From Parapedobacter tibetensis (GTDB lineage: Bacteria > Bacteroidota > Bacteroidia > Sphingobacteriales > Sphingobacteriaceae), in contig NZ_JAMKQJ010000010.1 of NCBI RefSeq assembly GCF_024643205.1, positions 124,001 to 188,000 of the forward strand: a stretch of DNA of 64,000 nt, in the 5' to 3' direction. The notes beneath the pieces are model-generated. The model was not told where the DNA came from. It was given only the letters and a program-made list of their open reading frames with translations, and searched no databases. Positions 1 through 9,426 of the stretch are shown here, piece by piece; position 1 is the stretch's first letter; each line of letters opens with the position of its first letter. The position numbers and the translations under genes are program-made.

Positions 1-1614
1 AACCTGAAAGAGAAGCAATATCGGCCTGCGCTAGGTATCGTGAACGATCGGCACCGTATTCGTCAGAACGCACAACGGTCTTCCAGCGAATTTACGTTGC
101 TGTGGAACTCCCATTTGGATCAGAACGGTGTATTGAGCGATTGGGCAAGTTATAAAGGACGTGTGGGTGCTTGGGTGGAACTATTTGAGGAGAAGACGGT
201 TTATGCCCGAAAGATCAATGCCGGCACAGATGATTACGAAACGCTGGAGCAAGGGACGGCGGATAGTGCTTCTAACACCAAGTTCCAGTCGAACCTGATG
301 CGGATTTACGCTAGTGGCGACATCCGCGTGTTGGACAGGGCAACCTTCTCGGCCAATGTGAGCTTGGAAGGTTCATCCAATTTCGGGTCCAAAGGACGAT
401 GGAATGTTTATCCCGGGGTAAGCGCGGCGGTAGATTTGCTACAACCGAATAACCGGCATCAAATGCAGTTACGCGCATCCTGGGGGCTTAGCGGCAATCA
501 TGACGTCCGCGGTTTTTATCATTATAACCTGTATTATCCCGTTGGATACTTCGGATACGGCGGGGCTTACTTAGGAAATGTTGCTAACACGGACATCGGT
601 CCGGAGATCACCAATACCGCAGACGGCGGCCTGGCGGTCGCGCTGTTTGGAAATCGGGCCACCGTGGATCTGGGTTACTACTACAAACGGACACATGACC
701 TCATTACCTCCAAGGCCGTTCCCATCGAAATCGGATTGGGCCCCCAATTTGAAAACCGGGGCGTGATGTATTCCCACGGGCTGGAACTGGCCTTGAATGT
801 AAATCTTCTTCGTAACACCGATCGGTTTTCTTGGTCAGTCTTTGGCAACCTGTCGACACTGAATACCCGCTTGGAGTCTTTGGGCAACGGGGAGGTCATC
901 AGGACACTCGGAAATGTCGATGGGGTGGCATTGGCTGGTGAGCAGATGGGTAGTTTTTATGGGTATCGCGTGCTCGGTGTATTTGGTTCAGAAGAAGATG
1001 TTTACCTGCGTAAAGCCGATGGCACCAACTATAGGCCCGGCGACTATATCATAGACGATGTAAACGGGGATTCGAAGATCAATGAATTGGATAGGCAGGT
1101 AATTGGTTCAGCATTGCCGACGCTCTTCGGCGGTTTTGGTACGACGGTCGGATGGGGACGGCTATCCATGAGCACGCAATTTGCCTATTCGTACGGACAG
1201 GAGATCTACAACAGCTTTAATCAACGCATGCAACTGATGAGCGATTATTCCAACCAATCCCCAGCCGTTGCAGGCCGATGGAAATCGGTCACCGAACAAG
1301 GTGACGGGCTGAGCAGGGCCGCCTTCGGTGATCCCTCTTTCAATGGCATCGCATCCGATATGTGGGTGGAGGACGGTGGATACCTGCGGTTGAAATACGT
1401 GACCGTGAGCTATGCGATCAACACCGAAACGCACCTGCGGTTTCTACGCGGGGTTAAGCTGTTCGTAACGGGCGAAAATTTGCTGACCATCTCCAATTAC
1501 AGTGGCATGGACCCGGAAGTGGTATCATACAGCGATCCGCTAATGAGGGGGATTGATTTTGGTGCATCGCCACTGCCCAAGACATTCGTGGTGGGTGTTA
1601 AATTATCCCTTTAA
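1..1614 (+). CDS. SusC-family TonB-dependent outer membrane receptor, C-terminal part
   Basis: This is the C-terminal 537 residues or so of a SusC/RagA-type receptor; the reading frame is open back to base 1, so the gene begins left of the window. Visible features are alternating beta strands rich in aromatic and glycine residues, a dockerin-like acidic turn around DDVNGDSKINELDRQ (near bases 1057-1100) that is usual in SusC barrels, and a terminal strand ending VVGVKLSL. A SusD gene follows after 18 bases, as expected for a SusC/SusD glycan importer. The substrate is inferred from the sialidase genes downstream. The plug domain and any TonB box are not visible. Confidence 0.93.
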   Translation, partial: NLKEKQYRPALGIVNDRHRIRQNAQRSSSEFTLLWNSHLDQNGVLSDWASYKGRVGAWVELFEEKTVYARKINAGTDDYETLEQGTADSASNTKFQSNLMRIYASGDIRVLDRATFSANVSLEGSSNFGSKGRWNVYPGVSAAVDLLQPNNRHQMQLRASWGLSGNHDVRGFYHYNLYYPVGYFGYGGAYLGNVANTDIGPEITNTADGGLAVALFGNRATVDLGYYYKRTHDLITSKAVPIEIGLGPQFENRGVMYSHGLELALNVNLLRNTDRFSWSVFGNLSTLNTRLESLGNGEVIRTLGNVDGVALAGEQMGSFYGYRVLGVFGSEEDVYLRKADGTNYRPGDYIIDDVNGDSKINELDRQVIGSALPTLFGGFGTTVGWGRLSMSTQFAYSYGQEIYNSFNQRMQLMSDYSNQSPAVAGRWKSVTEQGDGLSRAAFGDPSFNGIASDMWVEDGGYLRLKYVTVSYAINTETHLRFLRGVKLFVTGENLLTISNYSGMDPEVVSYSDPLMRGIDFGASPLPKTFVVGVKLSL

Positions 1615-1632
1615 CCTTAGATTAATGTTAGC

Positions 1633-3153
1633 ATGAAATCAATTATGAAGAAATTAATGTGGATTGGCTTTATTGCATTAGCTGGATGCACTGACTTTTT
1701 TGAGGTCACCCCCTACAATGCGGTAAAGGAAGATGAGTTTTATAAAAACCGGGAGGACCTGAACGCCGCTGCCATCGGAATGTATCAGTCCTTAACAAAA
1801 GAAGTGCATAAGTTCTTGCTATGGGGTGACGCCCGTGCAGATATGGTTACAACGGGGCAACCTGAGCCCGATCCCTATGTCAACGAGTTTGTGTTGAATA
1901 ATGTCACGGTGAATAACCCACATACCGATTATTCGGGTATTTATCGGACCATCGCCCGCTGTAACCGCCAGCTGGAGCGAGTGTATGACGTGATGGCGGT
2001 AGATGACAAGATCCTTGACAGGGATGCGGGGGCCTTCTATGGTGAAGCGTTACTGCTTCGGGCTTACTGTTATTACCTGCTGGTAAGGACCTTTGATCGC
2101 TTTCCGATTATCCGATCAGATTATGCCGAGGAAATCCGGTTCGTGAATGAACAGGGCGATACGGTTTCGCGGGCTACAGCGGCCCTGACCGTCCATGAAA
2201 TCCGGGGGCTTTATCAGTTTCCAGAGGACAAACAGGAGGTCTGGCTGATGATTTATAACGATGTGCTCACCGTACTGGGGATCCTACCGCTCAACTACCA
2301 ATGGGACCGCAATAGTTTGCCTGCCCAACAGCGATATGGACGGATGTCCCAAGCCACGGCCAATACCTTTGCTACTGAGCTGGCGCTGTGGCTCGGCGAG
2401 TATCAATCGGCCTCCGCATTCGCCAATTCACCAATCACCAACAACAACCATGGGTTGGGGACGTCAGGCAACTGGATAAACCAGTTTACCGGTTCTTACG
2501 CCTCGCAGCATTCGATGTTTCTTCTTGGTTATCAATACGAAAAGAGTTTCGAGACAAACCGCCTCCAGGAGTTTACGTCACAGGTTCCTGCCGATGGGGG
2601 GCGCTATCATTTAAAACCAGTGTCTCACGTAATCAATACCATATTTTTCCAGGAAGAAGGCGATATCCGCACGAGTTTCAGCTATAAGGTTATCGGACAA
2701 GACACCGTCATCTGGAAGTATATCGGTACGGACAATGTGTTATCCATGCGCCCGCCTTATCAGAGCAATGCAAGCTGGCAGTTATACCGGAGTGCTGATG
2801 CCTACCTGTTCAAGGCATTGGCCGATTTGATGCTTAATGACTACTCCTCGGCATTTAATTTCTTAAACATGGTTCGGGAGGCGAGAGGATTGCTCCCTTT
2901 GCTGCCAGAAGAGATCGACTATACGAACAAGCCGTTTATGCTAGCGCAGCTTTTTAATGAAAGGGCACGGGAATTTGCATTTGAAGGGAAACGCTGGTAT
3001 GACCTGATGTTGTGGTCGGAACTTTCCGGCGAGAATAAATTGGCACCGCATGTGGCGGCTAAATACCCGCCAGGGACGCACGAACGGGTGGAAGAGAAAC
3101 TGCGGTTTGAACAGAACTGGTTCATCCCGGTGGATCCACTGCTGTGGAAATAA
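1633..3153 (+). CDS. SusD/RagB family glycan-binding lipoprotein
   Basis: This 506-residue lipoprotein has the signal sequence and lipobox LAGC (Cys19), then the typical SusD opening DFFEVTPYNAVKEDEFYKN. SusD proteins are helical TPR-like surface lipoproteins that lid the SusC barrel and bind the oligosaccharide. Further SusD hallmarks are LLRAYCYYLLVRTFDRFP near residue 145 and the C-terminal FNERAREFAFEGKRWYDLM. It ends with a short tail after WFIPVDP, as usual. It pairs with the truncated SusC upstream. Glycan specificity cannot be read from the sequence; neighbours point to sialylated glycans. Confidence 0.95.
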   Translation: MKSIMKKLMWIGFIALAGCTDFFEVTPYNAVKEDEFYKNREDLNAAAIGMYQSLTKEVHKFLLWGDARADMVTTGQPEPDPYVNEFVLNNVTVNNPHTDYSGIYRTIARCNRQLERVYDVMAVDDKILDRDAGAFYGEALLLRAYCYYLLVRTFDRFPIIRSDYAEEIRFVNEQGDTVSRATAALTVHEIRGLYQFPEDKQEVWLMIYNDVLTVLGILPLNYQWDRNSLPAQQRYGRMSQATANTFATELALWLGEYQSASAFANSPITNNNHGLGTSGNWINQFTGSYASQHSMFLLGYQYEKSFETNRLQEFTSQVPADGGRYHLKPVSHVINTIFFQEEGDIRTSFSYKVIGQDTVIWKYIGTDNVLSMRPPYQSNASWQLYRSADAYLFKALADLMLNDYSSAFNFLNMVREARGLLPLLPEEIDYTNKPFMLAQLFNERAREFAFEGKRWYDLMLWSELSGENKLAPHVAAKYPPGTHERVEEKLRFEQNWFIPVDPLLWK

Positions 3154-3196
3154 TTTGGTGATTGGCAATGAGCGTACAACGAAAAAACTAAGAATC

Positions 3197-5128
3197 ATGA
3201 AAGTATTAATCGATATAAAATACGATGTGTTGCGCAAGAAGGCAATTGCAGGTATGGCAATGGCTTTTTGCCTGCTGACCTTGCTGCTTTCGGGATGTTA
3301 CAAGGAACAGCATTTCGGCTTTCCAGGACCTTACGACGAAGAACAGCGCATGCCGGATAGCCTGCCGTTTCCGTTTGACGAGAATCGCGAAGCCGGCATT
3401 TGGCTCATGCGTGACGGCGTGCCCGATTACGGTAGGATATTGTTCAAGGGGTATACCGATTTTTATCCGGCAGGGGATACCCTATCATGGAAATCCGATC
3501 CCGATGGCATGCGGATGATTCCGCACCGCAATTACTATCCCATTTCGAACGCTGACCACTTCGGGGGCAACCCAAACAGCTATCAATTTAACTGGGCACT
3601 TAGTAAATACTTTGTGCCCATAGGTCCGGGAAAAAGCTTCTATATGTACACCAAGATGACGGTTGGTACGTTTAGCGGTACCGCACTTGGGCTGCTCCTT
3701 GGGATCAGCTGGGATAATGGTGAAGCCTTTGTTTTGGGGATGGATGGGTTTTCGAACATCGCGCCGACGTTTTTTATCAACCTGTATGGGACGACCGCAA
3801 ATGTGGACGCCAACCAAGGATGGCCGACGGTGAATGAGGTGGTTGTGCCCGGAATTCCTGCTGAGATCGAGGTGGTGATACATGATGGGCTGTTTTACTT
3901 CAAAATCAACGGAACGCTGTGTTTTCAGTTCAAGATTCCGGGCGAGACGTTTTACTTCACACCGACGATCAGGCCTTGGCGCAATTTCGTGACGGTGCAT
4001 GACTTCTACATCGAGAGTATGGATGCCTTCACGGTAGATTACGCCATGCATGAGTATGAGCAGGGATATAACCGTATACAGTCACCTGCGCTGGCGCAGG
4101 CATCGAATGGCGACTTATTATTGTTTGCCGAGGGCAGGTCAAACCCGCGTTCGGACGACGAGCGGGTTGCCCAGCAAACCATGCCTGCCGGTGATACGGA
4201 CATCATCATGCGCCGATCGTCCTCTCAGGGTACATCGTGGAACGAACAGCTATCGGTTGTAGCCGGACAGGGCACCGACCAAACGTTTGCTTTTCCCCAG
4301 GTGGTCACGACAGCATCGGGGGATATCATACTGCATTATAGTCTCTTGCCTGGGCATGTTCAAGATGAAAGCTATACCTTTGACCCAAGCCAGCAGCGCG
4401 TCTATCAGGTGGTTTCCAGCGACAATGGGCAAACCTGGTCGACCCCCAGCGAGATTACCGACTACCTGAAATCCGATGTGGGGTACGTGAAGAGCGGACC
4501 GGGGCATGGCATTGAACTGACGTCGGACGCCTTTAAAAACCGCTTGGTGATGCCGGTGGTGCATGACGGTCGGCAGGTGCGCGTAGCATTGTCTGATGAC
4601 GGTGGGCAGTCATGGCGACTATCGGAGGCGCGGATACCCGGCACCAATCGCCAGTCGGGCACCGTGATCGAACTGGCCGATTCCAGGCTGATGATGGTGG
4701 TGGGGCATGGCAATACGACGCCCCGGAGCCGGTTGGTCTCCTACAGCAGCGATGGCGGGGAAACCTGGACAGCGCCGGAGAATCTCAGCGCAGATGTGAG
4801 TACGGGAGATTTCGGGCACATGTTCCCGGCCACCATGGTCAAATCGACTGATGGAACGGTGCATTTGATTACACCGATCAACAGAACGTCGGACAGCCGA
4901 ACGTATAATGGTCCGGTCTATAGCGTAAACCCGGTATTGTTTTCAAGCCAGGACGAAGGGGGATCCTTCGGGCAGGGTGCGCCGTTGTTCGACCACTTGA
5001 GTTATCGTGGTTATAATTCGCCGATTGGGGCGCTGGATGCTGTGGCATTAGAAGATGGGACTGTGGTCATTGTTGGGGAAGGCGGCGTGGAGAGTCCGAG
5101 GGAAGGCATTGTAGTATATCGAAAATAG
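3197..5128 (+). CDS. Sialidase-fold (BNR) lipoprotein with N-terminal lectin-like domain
   Basis: The open frame extends further upstream, but the start at 3197 is chosen because it gives a clean lipoprotein signal ending LLSGC (Cys34), for 643 residues. Residues 60-275 look like a concanavalin/LamG-like beta sandwich. Residues 280-643 form a BNR propeller with Asp boxes SSDNGQTW (about 407), SDDGGQSW (about 464) and SSDGGETW (about 517). The usual (F/Y)RIP motif is replaced by NRIQSP near residue 293, and the third active-site arginine normally found before the last Asp box is not apparent (NPVLFSSQDEGGSF). It may be a divergent sialidase, a related lyase or hydrolase, or a sialoglycan-binding protein. 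It lies in the SusC/SusD operon, 43 bases after susD. Confidence 0.78.
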   Translation: MKVLIDIKYDVLRKKAIAGMAMAFCLLTLLLSGCYKEQHFGFPGPYDEEQRMPDSLPFPFDENREAGIWLMRDGVPDYGRILFKGYTDFYPAGDTLSWKSDPDGMRMIPHRNYYPISNADHFGGNPNSYQFNWALSKYFVPIGPGKSFYMYTKMTVGTFSGTALGLLLGISWDNGEAFVLGMDGFSNIAPTFFINLYGTTANVDANQGWPTVNEVVVPGIPAEIEVVIHDGLFYFKINGTLCFQFKIPGETFYFTPTIRPWRNFVTVHDFYIESMDAFTVDYAMHEYEQGYNRIQSPALAQASNGDLLLFAEGRSNPRSDDERVAQQTMPAGDTDIIMRRSSSQGTSWNEQLSVVAGQGTDQTFAFPQVVTTASGDIILHYSLLPGHVQDESYTFDPSQQRVYQVVSSDNGQTWSTPSEITDYLKSDVGYVKSGPGHGIELTSDAFKNRLVMPVVHDGRQVRVALSDDGGQSWRLSEARIPGTNRQSGTVIELADSRLMMVVGHGNTTPRSRLVSYSSDGGETWTAPENLSADVSTGDFGHMFPATMVKSTDGTVHLITPINRTSDSRTYNGPVYSVNPVLFSSQDEGGSFGQGAPLFDHLSYRGYNSPIGALDAVALEDGTVVIVGEGGVESPREGIVVYRK

Positions 5129-5161
5129 TGTTTGATTGATTTAAAATTGTATTGGTAACTT

Positions 5162-6325
5162 ATGATGGTATTGAAAATGTGTAAGCAGATAGGAAAATGG
5201 TTTCAAGCAGTTGCATTGATCATATGTACTGCACAGTTGAATGGTGTGGTCGCCCAGACCGTAGCAACAGAAAAGAAGGATGAAGTTGTTGTATTTGAAC
5301 CAAAGGCAGGTGAATACTCGTCTACCCGTATACCGGCGCTGGTGCTCACGAAGAAAGGAACGCTCCTCGCATTTGCCGCAGGGCGGATAGAAAGTGCGAG
5401 CGACTGGGCGGATATGGATTTATTGCTGCGGCGAAGTGAAGACGGGGGTAACACGTGGGGGGCCATACAGGTGGTCGCCGAACGTGCGGGCGGCAAGCCG
5501 ACGGACAATCCCGCTCCCATCGTGGGAAGCGATGGCACCATCCATCTGTTGTACCAACGCGACTACGCCTATGCATACTATACCCAATCCACTGACGATG
5601 GACTCACCTGGTCGCCGGCGGTAAACATTACCTCGACGTTCGACGCATTCAAAAAGGATTACGATTGGAAGGTATTGGCTCCAGCGCCGGGGCATGGCAT
5701 ACAGCTCAAGAATGGGCGGCTACTGGTGCCGGTATGGTTGGCTAATTCGGACAAGATAAAACCACATCGGAGCCACCATCCTTCACGGATTGCGACCATT
5801 TACAGCGACGACAACGGCAAAACGTGGCGCCGCGGAGCCATGGTGCCCGAGGCAGATGGTTTCAAAGACCCAAGCGAAACCATGGCCGTGCAGCTCCCCG
5901 ATGGCAGGGTGATGCTGAGCATCCGGAACGAGTCTGTCAAAAGGCGCAAAGGCGTAAGTTTCAGCAAGAATGTGATTTCGGGCTGGACCACGCCAACATA
6001 TGATGAAGCACTGTTTGAGCCGATCTGCATGTCAAGCATGATCGCCGCTCCATATCATGGAAAAGATTATTTGCTCTTCTTGAATCCAGATAGCGAGCAT
6101 ATTCCGAAGCATCCCCGCCAGAACCTGACGCTGAAGGCGAGCGATGACAGCGGTAAAACCTGGGCAATAGAGCGGGTGGTCAACGAAGGGATTTCAGGTT
6201 ACTCGGACATTACCATGGGAGCCGATGGCACCGTCTATTGCTTATTTGAAACGAAACATAACCCGAAAGATAATTGGTCGCTTGTATTAAAGCGGGTGAC
6301 CATGGACGAGCTAGTAGGCCGCTGA
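5162..6325 (+). CDS. Exo-alpha-sialidase, GH33
   Basis: This is a 387-residue secreted sialidase that should release terminal sialic acid from glycans. A signal peptide ends near VVAQ (residue 32). The RIP motif TRIPAL has its arginine at residue 56. Asp boxes are SEDGGNTW, STDDGLTW, SDDNGKTW and SDDSGKTW. The catalytic surroundings look complete: the ETMAVQLPDGRVMLSIRNE segment carries the glutamate, RQNLTLKASDD carries a later arginine, and SGYSDITM carries the tyrosine nucleophile. It has no lipobox, so it is probably periplasmic or exported. It follows the BNR lipoprotein by 33 bases and precedes the GH106-like gene by 50. Confidence 0.93.
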   Translation: MMVLKMCKQIGKWFQAVALIICTAQLNGVVAQTVATEKKDEVVVFEPKAGEYSSTRIPALVLTKKGTLLAFAAGRIESASDWADMDLLLRRSEDGGNTWGAIQVVAERAGGKPTDNPAPIVGSDGTIHLLYQRDYAYAYYTQSTDDGLTWSPAVNITSTFDAFKKDYDWKVLAPAPGHGIQLKNGRLLVPVWLANSDKIKPHRSHHPSRIATIYSDDNGKTWRRGAMVPEADGFKDPSETMAVQLPDGRVMLSIRNESVKRRKGVSFSKNVISGWTTPTYDEALFEPICMSSMIAAPYHGKDYLLFLNPDSEHIPKHPRQNLTLKASDDSGKTWAIERVVNEGISGYSDITMGADGTVYCLFETKHNPKDNWSLVLKRVTMDELVGR

Positions 6326-6375
6326 ACGAAATCAACACACGGCGCCCGCCGAATACATAATTATAACCCGTTATT

Positions 6376-9213
6376 ATGACTGTTACGAATGGGATACCTA
6401 AGGCATATTTGATCATGCCATGTATGCTATTGCTGTCATTGATGTCCTTTTTTCCTGTTATTGGGCAAGTTTCTTTTCAGGAATTTATCGATCCCCCGAC
6501 CGATTCCAGACCCTTTGCTAGGTGGTGGTGGAACGGCAACCGTATTACAAAAAATGAGCTAGCTAGGGAGTTGGATGTGCTGAAAAAAGCCGGAATTGGC
6601 GGGGTCGAAATAAATCCAATTGCGTTGCCTGAAGGTGTAAGCGATGACAAATCGAAACCCTTGGTGTGGTTAAGTAAAGAATGGAATGAGATGGTTCGGT
6701 ATGCTGCTGAGGAGGCGAAGGCCAGGGATATGGTTGTCGATTTACTTGTCGGTACCGGATGGCCTTTCGGGGGCGAATTTTTGACGGAAGATCAGGTTAT
6801 TGAAAGAGCGATTGTCCATCGTTTACCATGCAAAGGAGGCGATCGGGTAAACGAGAGCCTCAAGGGACTATATGATCAGGCAATAGCAGCGTCACCGCGC
6901 CCCCAAAAAGAGGCAGTCGATCATTATGAGATGTTGTTTATCAGACTAGTGCCTGTAAACATTGAATCGATAACAGACCAAATTGATTTAACAGACCAAT
7001 TTAAAACGGCAGGGGATACACTAACATATACGATTCCTGAGGGAAGGTATGAACTTATCTATGGTATTTTGCAAAAAGGGTATCGTAAAGTTGTCCATGG
7101 TGCCCCGGGAGGGGCCGGTAACGTGATGGACCATTATCGGGCCGACGTAACCCAAGCCTATTTGGATAGACTGAACAGGATAAGCCAAGATACAGGTGTT
7201 CCACTATCCTCCTTGATAAGAGCGTTGTTTTGCGATAGTATCGAGTTGGGCGGCGCTAACTGGACTCAGGAGCTGCCTAATCTTTTCTTTGCCGAATATG
7301 GCTATCGGGTTGAACCATGGCTGCCTTTCATATTTTATGATCTTTATAGCGGTTATACGGAAAGTGAGTACAACATTGCGTTTACTGATGATTTGGCTCG
7401 TATTCGTTATGATTATAACCGATTGCTGGTGAATACATTTCTGAAGAACTTTGTTCAAGTGTTCCAGCAGTATTGTAGCGATAACGAGGTGCTGTGCCGG
7501 TATCAGGCCTATGGATTTCCGTGGTTATTGGGGATACTGGAAGGAAATATGGCCGTCGATATTCCCGAAAGCAATAATTGGCTATTTGCGTCCGACATGT
7601 ATTCCAACGAGTGGAATTGGCATCAGGGGCATGGTTATATGATTTGGAACTTATATGCTTCATCCGCAGGTCACTTGACCAATAAGCGCATTATTAGTGT
7701 TGAGGCGATGACCAATACGAAGGGTGTTTTTAAAGCCTCGCTGGAGGACATCAAGCAAAGCGACGATATGAATTTTATAACAGGGATTAATCATTCCGTA
7801 TTGCATGGTTATAATTATTCCCCGCCGCATGCCGGTTTCCCCGGTTGGGTGAGGTATGGTGCCTATTTCAGCGAATATAATACGTGGTGGCCCTATTTTC
7901 CGAAATGGGCGGCATATAACGCAAGGCTTTCCTATGTATTTCAACATTCCGACCCGGTAAAGAAAATTGCAATCGTTGCCCCACAAAATGACGTATGGGC
8001 TAATCATGGATTAATAAGGACACACTTTAACACACAACCGTGGTATGCTTACAGATTGTGGGAGGGGATTAGTCAGGCAGGCAGTTCTTGTGACTATATT
8101 ACGGATGATATTATCAAAAACGGAGAAGTAAGTAACGGGCAGTTGATATACGGTCCAATGTCTTTTGACGTAATCATGTTGGCGTCCGTGGAATCGGTTG
8201 AACCTAACGTTGCTAAAAAATTGGCTGACTTTGTAAAATCCGGGGGAACGCTCGTTGGAATAGACAAAACTCCAAATAGATCGCTTTCAATGAAAGATAA
8301 AGCACAGGGAGACAAAATTGTTAGCGACGCGTTCAATCTGCTAGCAAAAAATTATTCTTCCAATTTTCACCGGGTGCCTGCTCCCAAAAATAAAGACGAA
8401 CTGCTTCCATGGGTAGATAATATGTTAAAGACATTGTCACACGGAGGAGAGGATGTATACGATGTGAAGATTAAAACCCCCAATAAAAATATATTCCAAA
8501 TACATAAAACGGCAGGAGACAGCGATATTTATTTCTTCACCAACACGAACAGGTCGGAAGAAATAAGTTTTTATGTAGACTTCCCATTGACTGGAAAAAC
8601 GCCATGGATATGGAATCCGGAAGATGGGACAAGAGAAAAATATGCAAATGGAAAAAGCAGCAATAGCTTATCTATTAAATTGCGGCCTTTGCAATCTATC
8701 CTATTGATTTTCGACCCGTCAGATGAAGAAGATGTGGTGGATTATGCACTTGAAAGCAAGGAATACAAGTCAATCAAATCACTCAATGCCAATTGGCAAA
8801 TGACCTTTAAACATGTAAACGGAACCGAGTTTACCCGTAATGAATCAAATATACTTCGTGAATTCGGCACGTCAAATGATTCTTTGCTCCATGCGTTTGC
8901 GGGTACCGTTTATTATAAAACCACTTTCCAATCAGACGGATTAGGTGATGTTTTGAGAATTAATAATACGAATAAGGGAGTTGTGGAAGTATTCTTAAAC
9001 AATACGAAAATTGGAGAAAGCTGGTATGGCGTGCCTTCTTTTGCGTTGGCCAAACACCTTAATAAAGGAGAAAATACACTGGAGATTAAGTATACTACGC
9101 TTTTGAGCAACTATATGATGGAGTTGAAAGACCCTGTTTCTAACGTATGGACTAAAAACTATAAAAAGATCCCGTCGGGAATAGATGGGGAAGTTGAGAT
9201 TTTAGCACATTAA
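6376..9213 (+). CDS. GH106-like glycoside hydrolase (alpha-L-rhamnosidase family)
   Basis: This is a 945-residue exported protein with a hydrophobic signal to about residue 31 (PVIGQ). It opens with RPFARWWWNGNRITKNELA and then KKAGIGGVEINP, the recognisable N-terminal signature of the GH106/PF17132 family, whose known members are alpha-L-rhamnosidases. The C-terminal 170 residues resemble a jelly-roll domain. It is shorter than many GH106 enzymes, and the actual sugar cleaved is not certain. The 3' third is AT-rich (20 G+C in the 60 bases at 8461-8520), unlike the sulfatase gene at 11.5-13.3 kb. A piece of its 3' end is duplicated just downstream of the stop. It is probably the last gene of the first operon. 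Confidence 0.78.
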   Translation: MTVTNGIPKAYLIMPCMLLLSLMSFFPVIGQVSFQEFIDPPTDSRPFARWWWNGNRITKNELARELDVLKKAGIGGVEINPIALPEGVSDDKSKPLVWLSKEWNEMVRYAAEEAKARDMVVDLLVGTGWPFGGEFLTEDQVIERAIVHRLPCKGGDRVNESLKGLYDQAIAASPRPQKEAVDHYEMLFIRLVPVNIESITDQIDLTDQFKTAGDTLTYTIPEGRYELIYGILQKGYRKVVHGAPGGAGNVMDHYRADVTQAYLDRLNRISQDTGVPLSSLIRALFCDSIELGGANWTQELPNLFFAEYGYRVEPWLPFIFYDLYSGYTESEYNIAFTDDLARIRYDYNRLLVNTFLKNFVQVFQQYCSDNEVLCRYQAYGFPWLLGILEGNMAVDIPESNNWLFASDMYSNEWNWHQGHGYMIWNLYASSAGHLTNKRIISVEAMTNTKGVFKASLEDIKQSDDMNFITGINHSVLHGYNYSPPHAGFPGWVRYGAYFSEYNTWWPYFPKWAAYNARLSYVFQHSDPVKKIAIVAPQNDVWANHGLIRTHFNTQPWYAYRLWEGISQAGSSCDYITDDIIKNGEVSNGQLIYGPMSFDVIMLASVESVEPNVAKKLADFVKSGGTLVGIDKTPNRSLSMKDKAQGDKIVSDAFNLLAKNYSSNFHRVPAPKNKDELLPWVDNMLKTLSHGGEDVYDVKIKTPNKNIFQIHKTAGDSDIYFFTNTNRSEEISFYVDFPLTGKTPWIWNPEDGTREKYANGKSSNSLSIKLRPLQSILLIFDPSDEEDVVDYALESKEYKSIKSLNANWQMTFKHVNGTEFTRNESNILREFGTSNDSLLHAFAGTVYYKTTFQSDGLGDVLRINNTNKGVVEVFLNNTKIGESWYGVPSFALAKHLNKGENTLEIKYTTLLSNYMMELKDPVSNVWTKNYKKIPSGIDGEVEILAH

Positions 9214-9233
9214 ATGGCATTTTTTATAACCTA

Positions 9234-9270
9234 TTTCCAATCAGACGGATTAGCTGACGTTTTTGAGAAT
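9234..9270 (+). repeat. Duplicated scrap of the GH106-like gene
   Basis: Bases 9234-9270 repeat bases 8925-8960 inside the preceding gene. The first 20 bases (TTTCCAATCAGACGGATTAG) are identical, and the rest differ by two substitutions and one inserted T. Weaker similarity extends about 15 bases upstream. The copy lies in the gap after the stop codon, upstream of the 9346 promoter, and looks like a remnant of a partial duplication or of a deleted paralogue. Confidence 0.75.
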
Positions 9271-9321
9271 CGCTTCCTCGCTTAGTTTGCTGGATTGGTC
9301 GTGATTTTTTTTAACATAATC

Positions 9322-9370
9322 TTGGAATTGTCAGATAATAAATATTATATTTGTTGATATGTTCTACATA
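9322..9370 (+). promoter_or_regulatory. Bacteroidota promoter with shared operator-like module, copy 1
   Basis: A -33 element TTGGAA starts at 9322, then 21 bases, then the -7 box TATATTTG at 9346-9353. The 25 bases 9346-9370 are identical to those at 15635 and 24459. Just downstream of the -7 box is the inverted repeat TATGT-TCT-ACATA, placed where it could be an operator or the first transcribed bases. It drives the sialidase/esterase/sulfatase unit starting at 9427. Confidence 0.82.
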
Positions 9371-9426
9371 TAAACCAATTTCAAACCATATAACAAAGTA
9401 GTTTTCAATTATTTAATTTATGAATT

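Noticed and set aside
3485..4051. A 188-codon open frame on the minus strand inside the BNR lipoprotein gene
   Set aside because: It lies wholly within a well-supported gene on the other strand, has no recognisable domain or signal, and its composition is that of a reverse-strand shadow.
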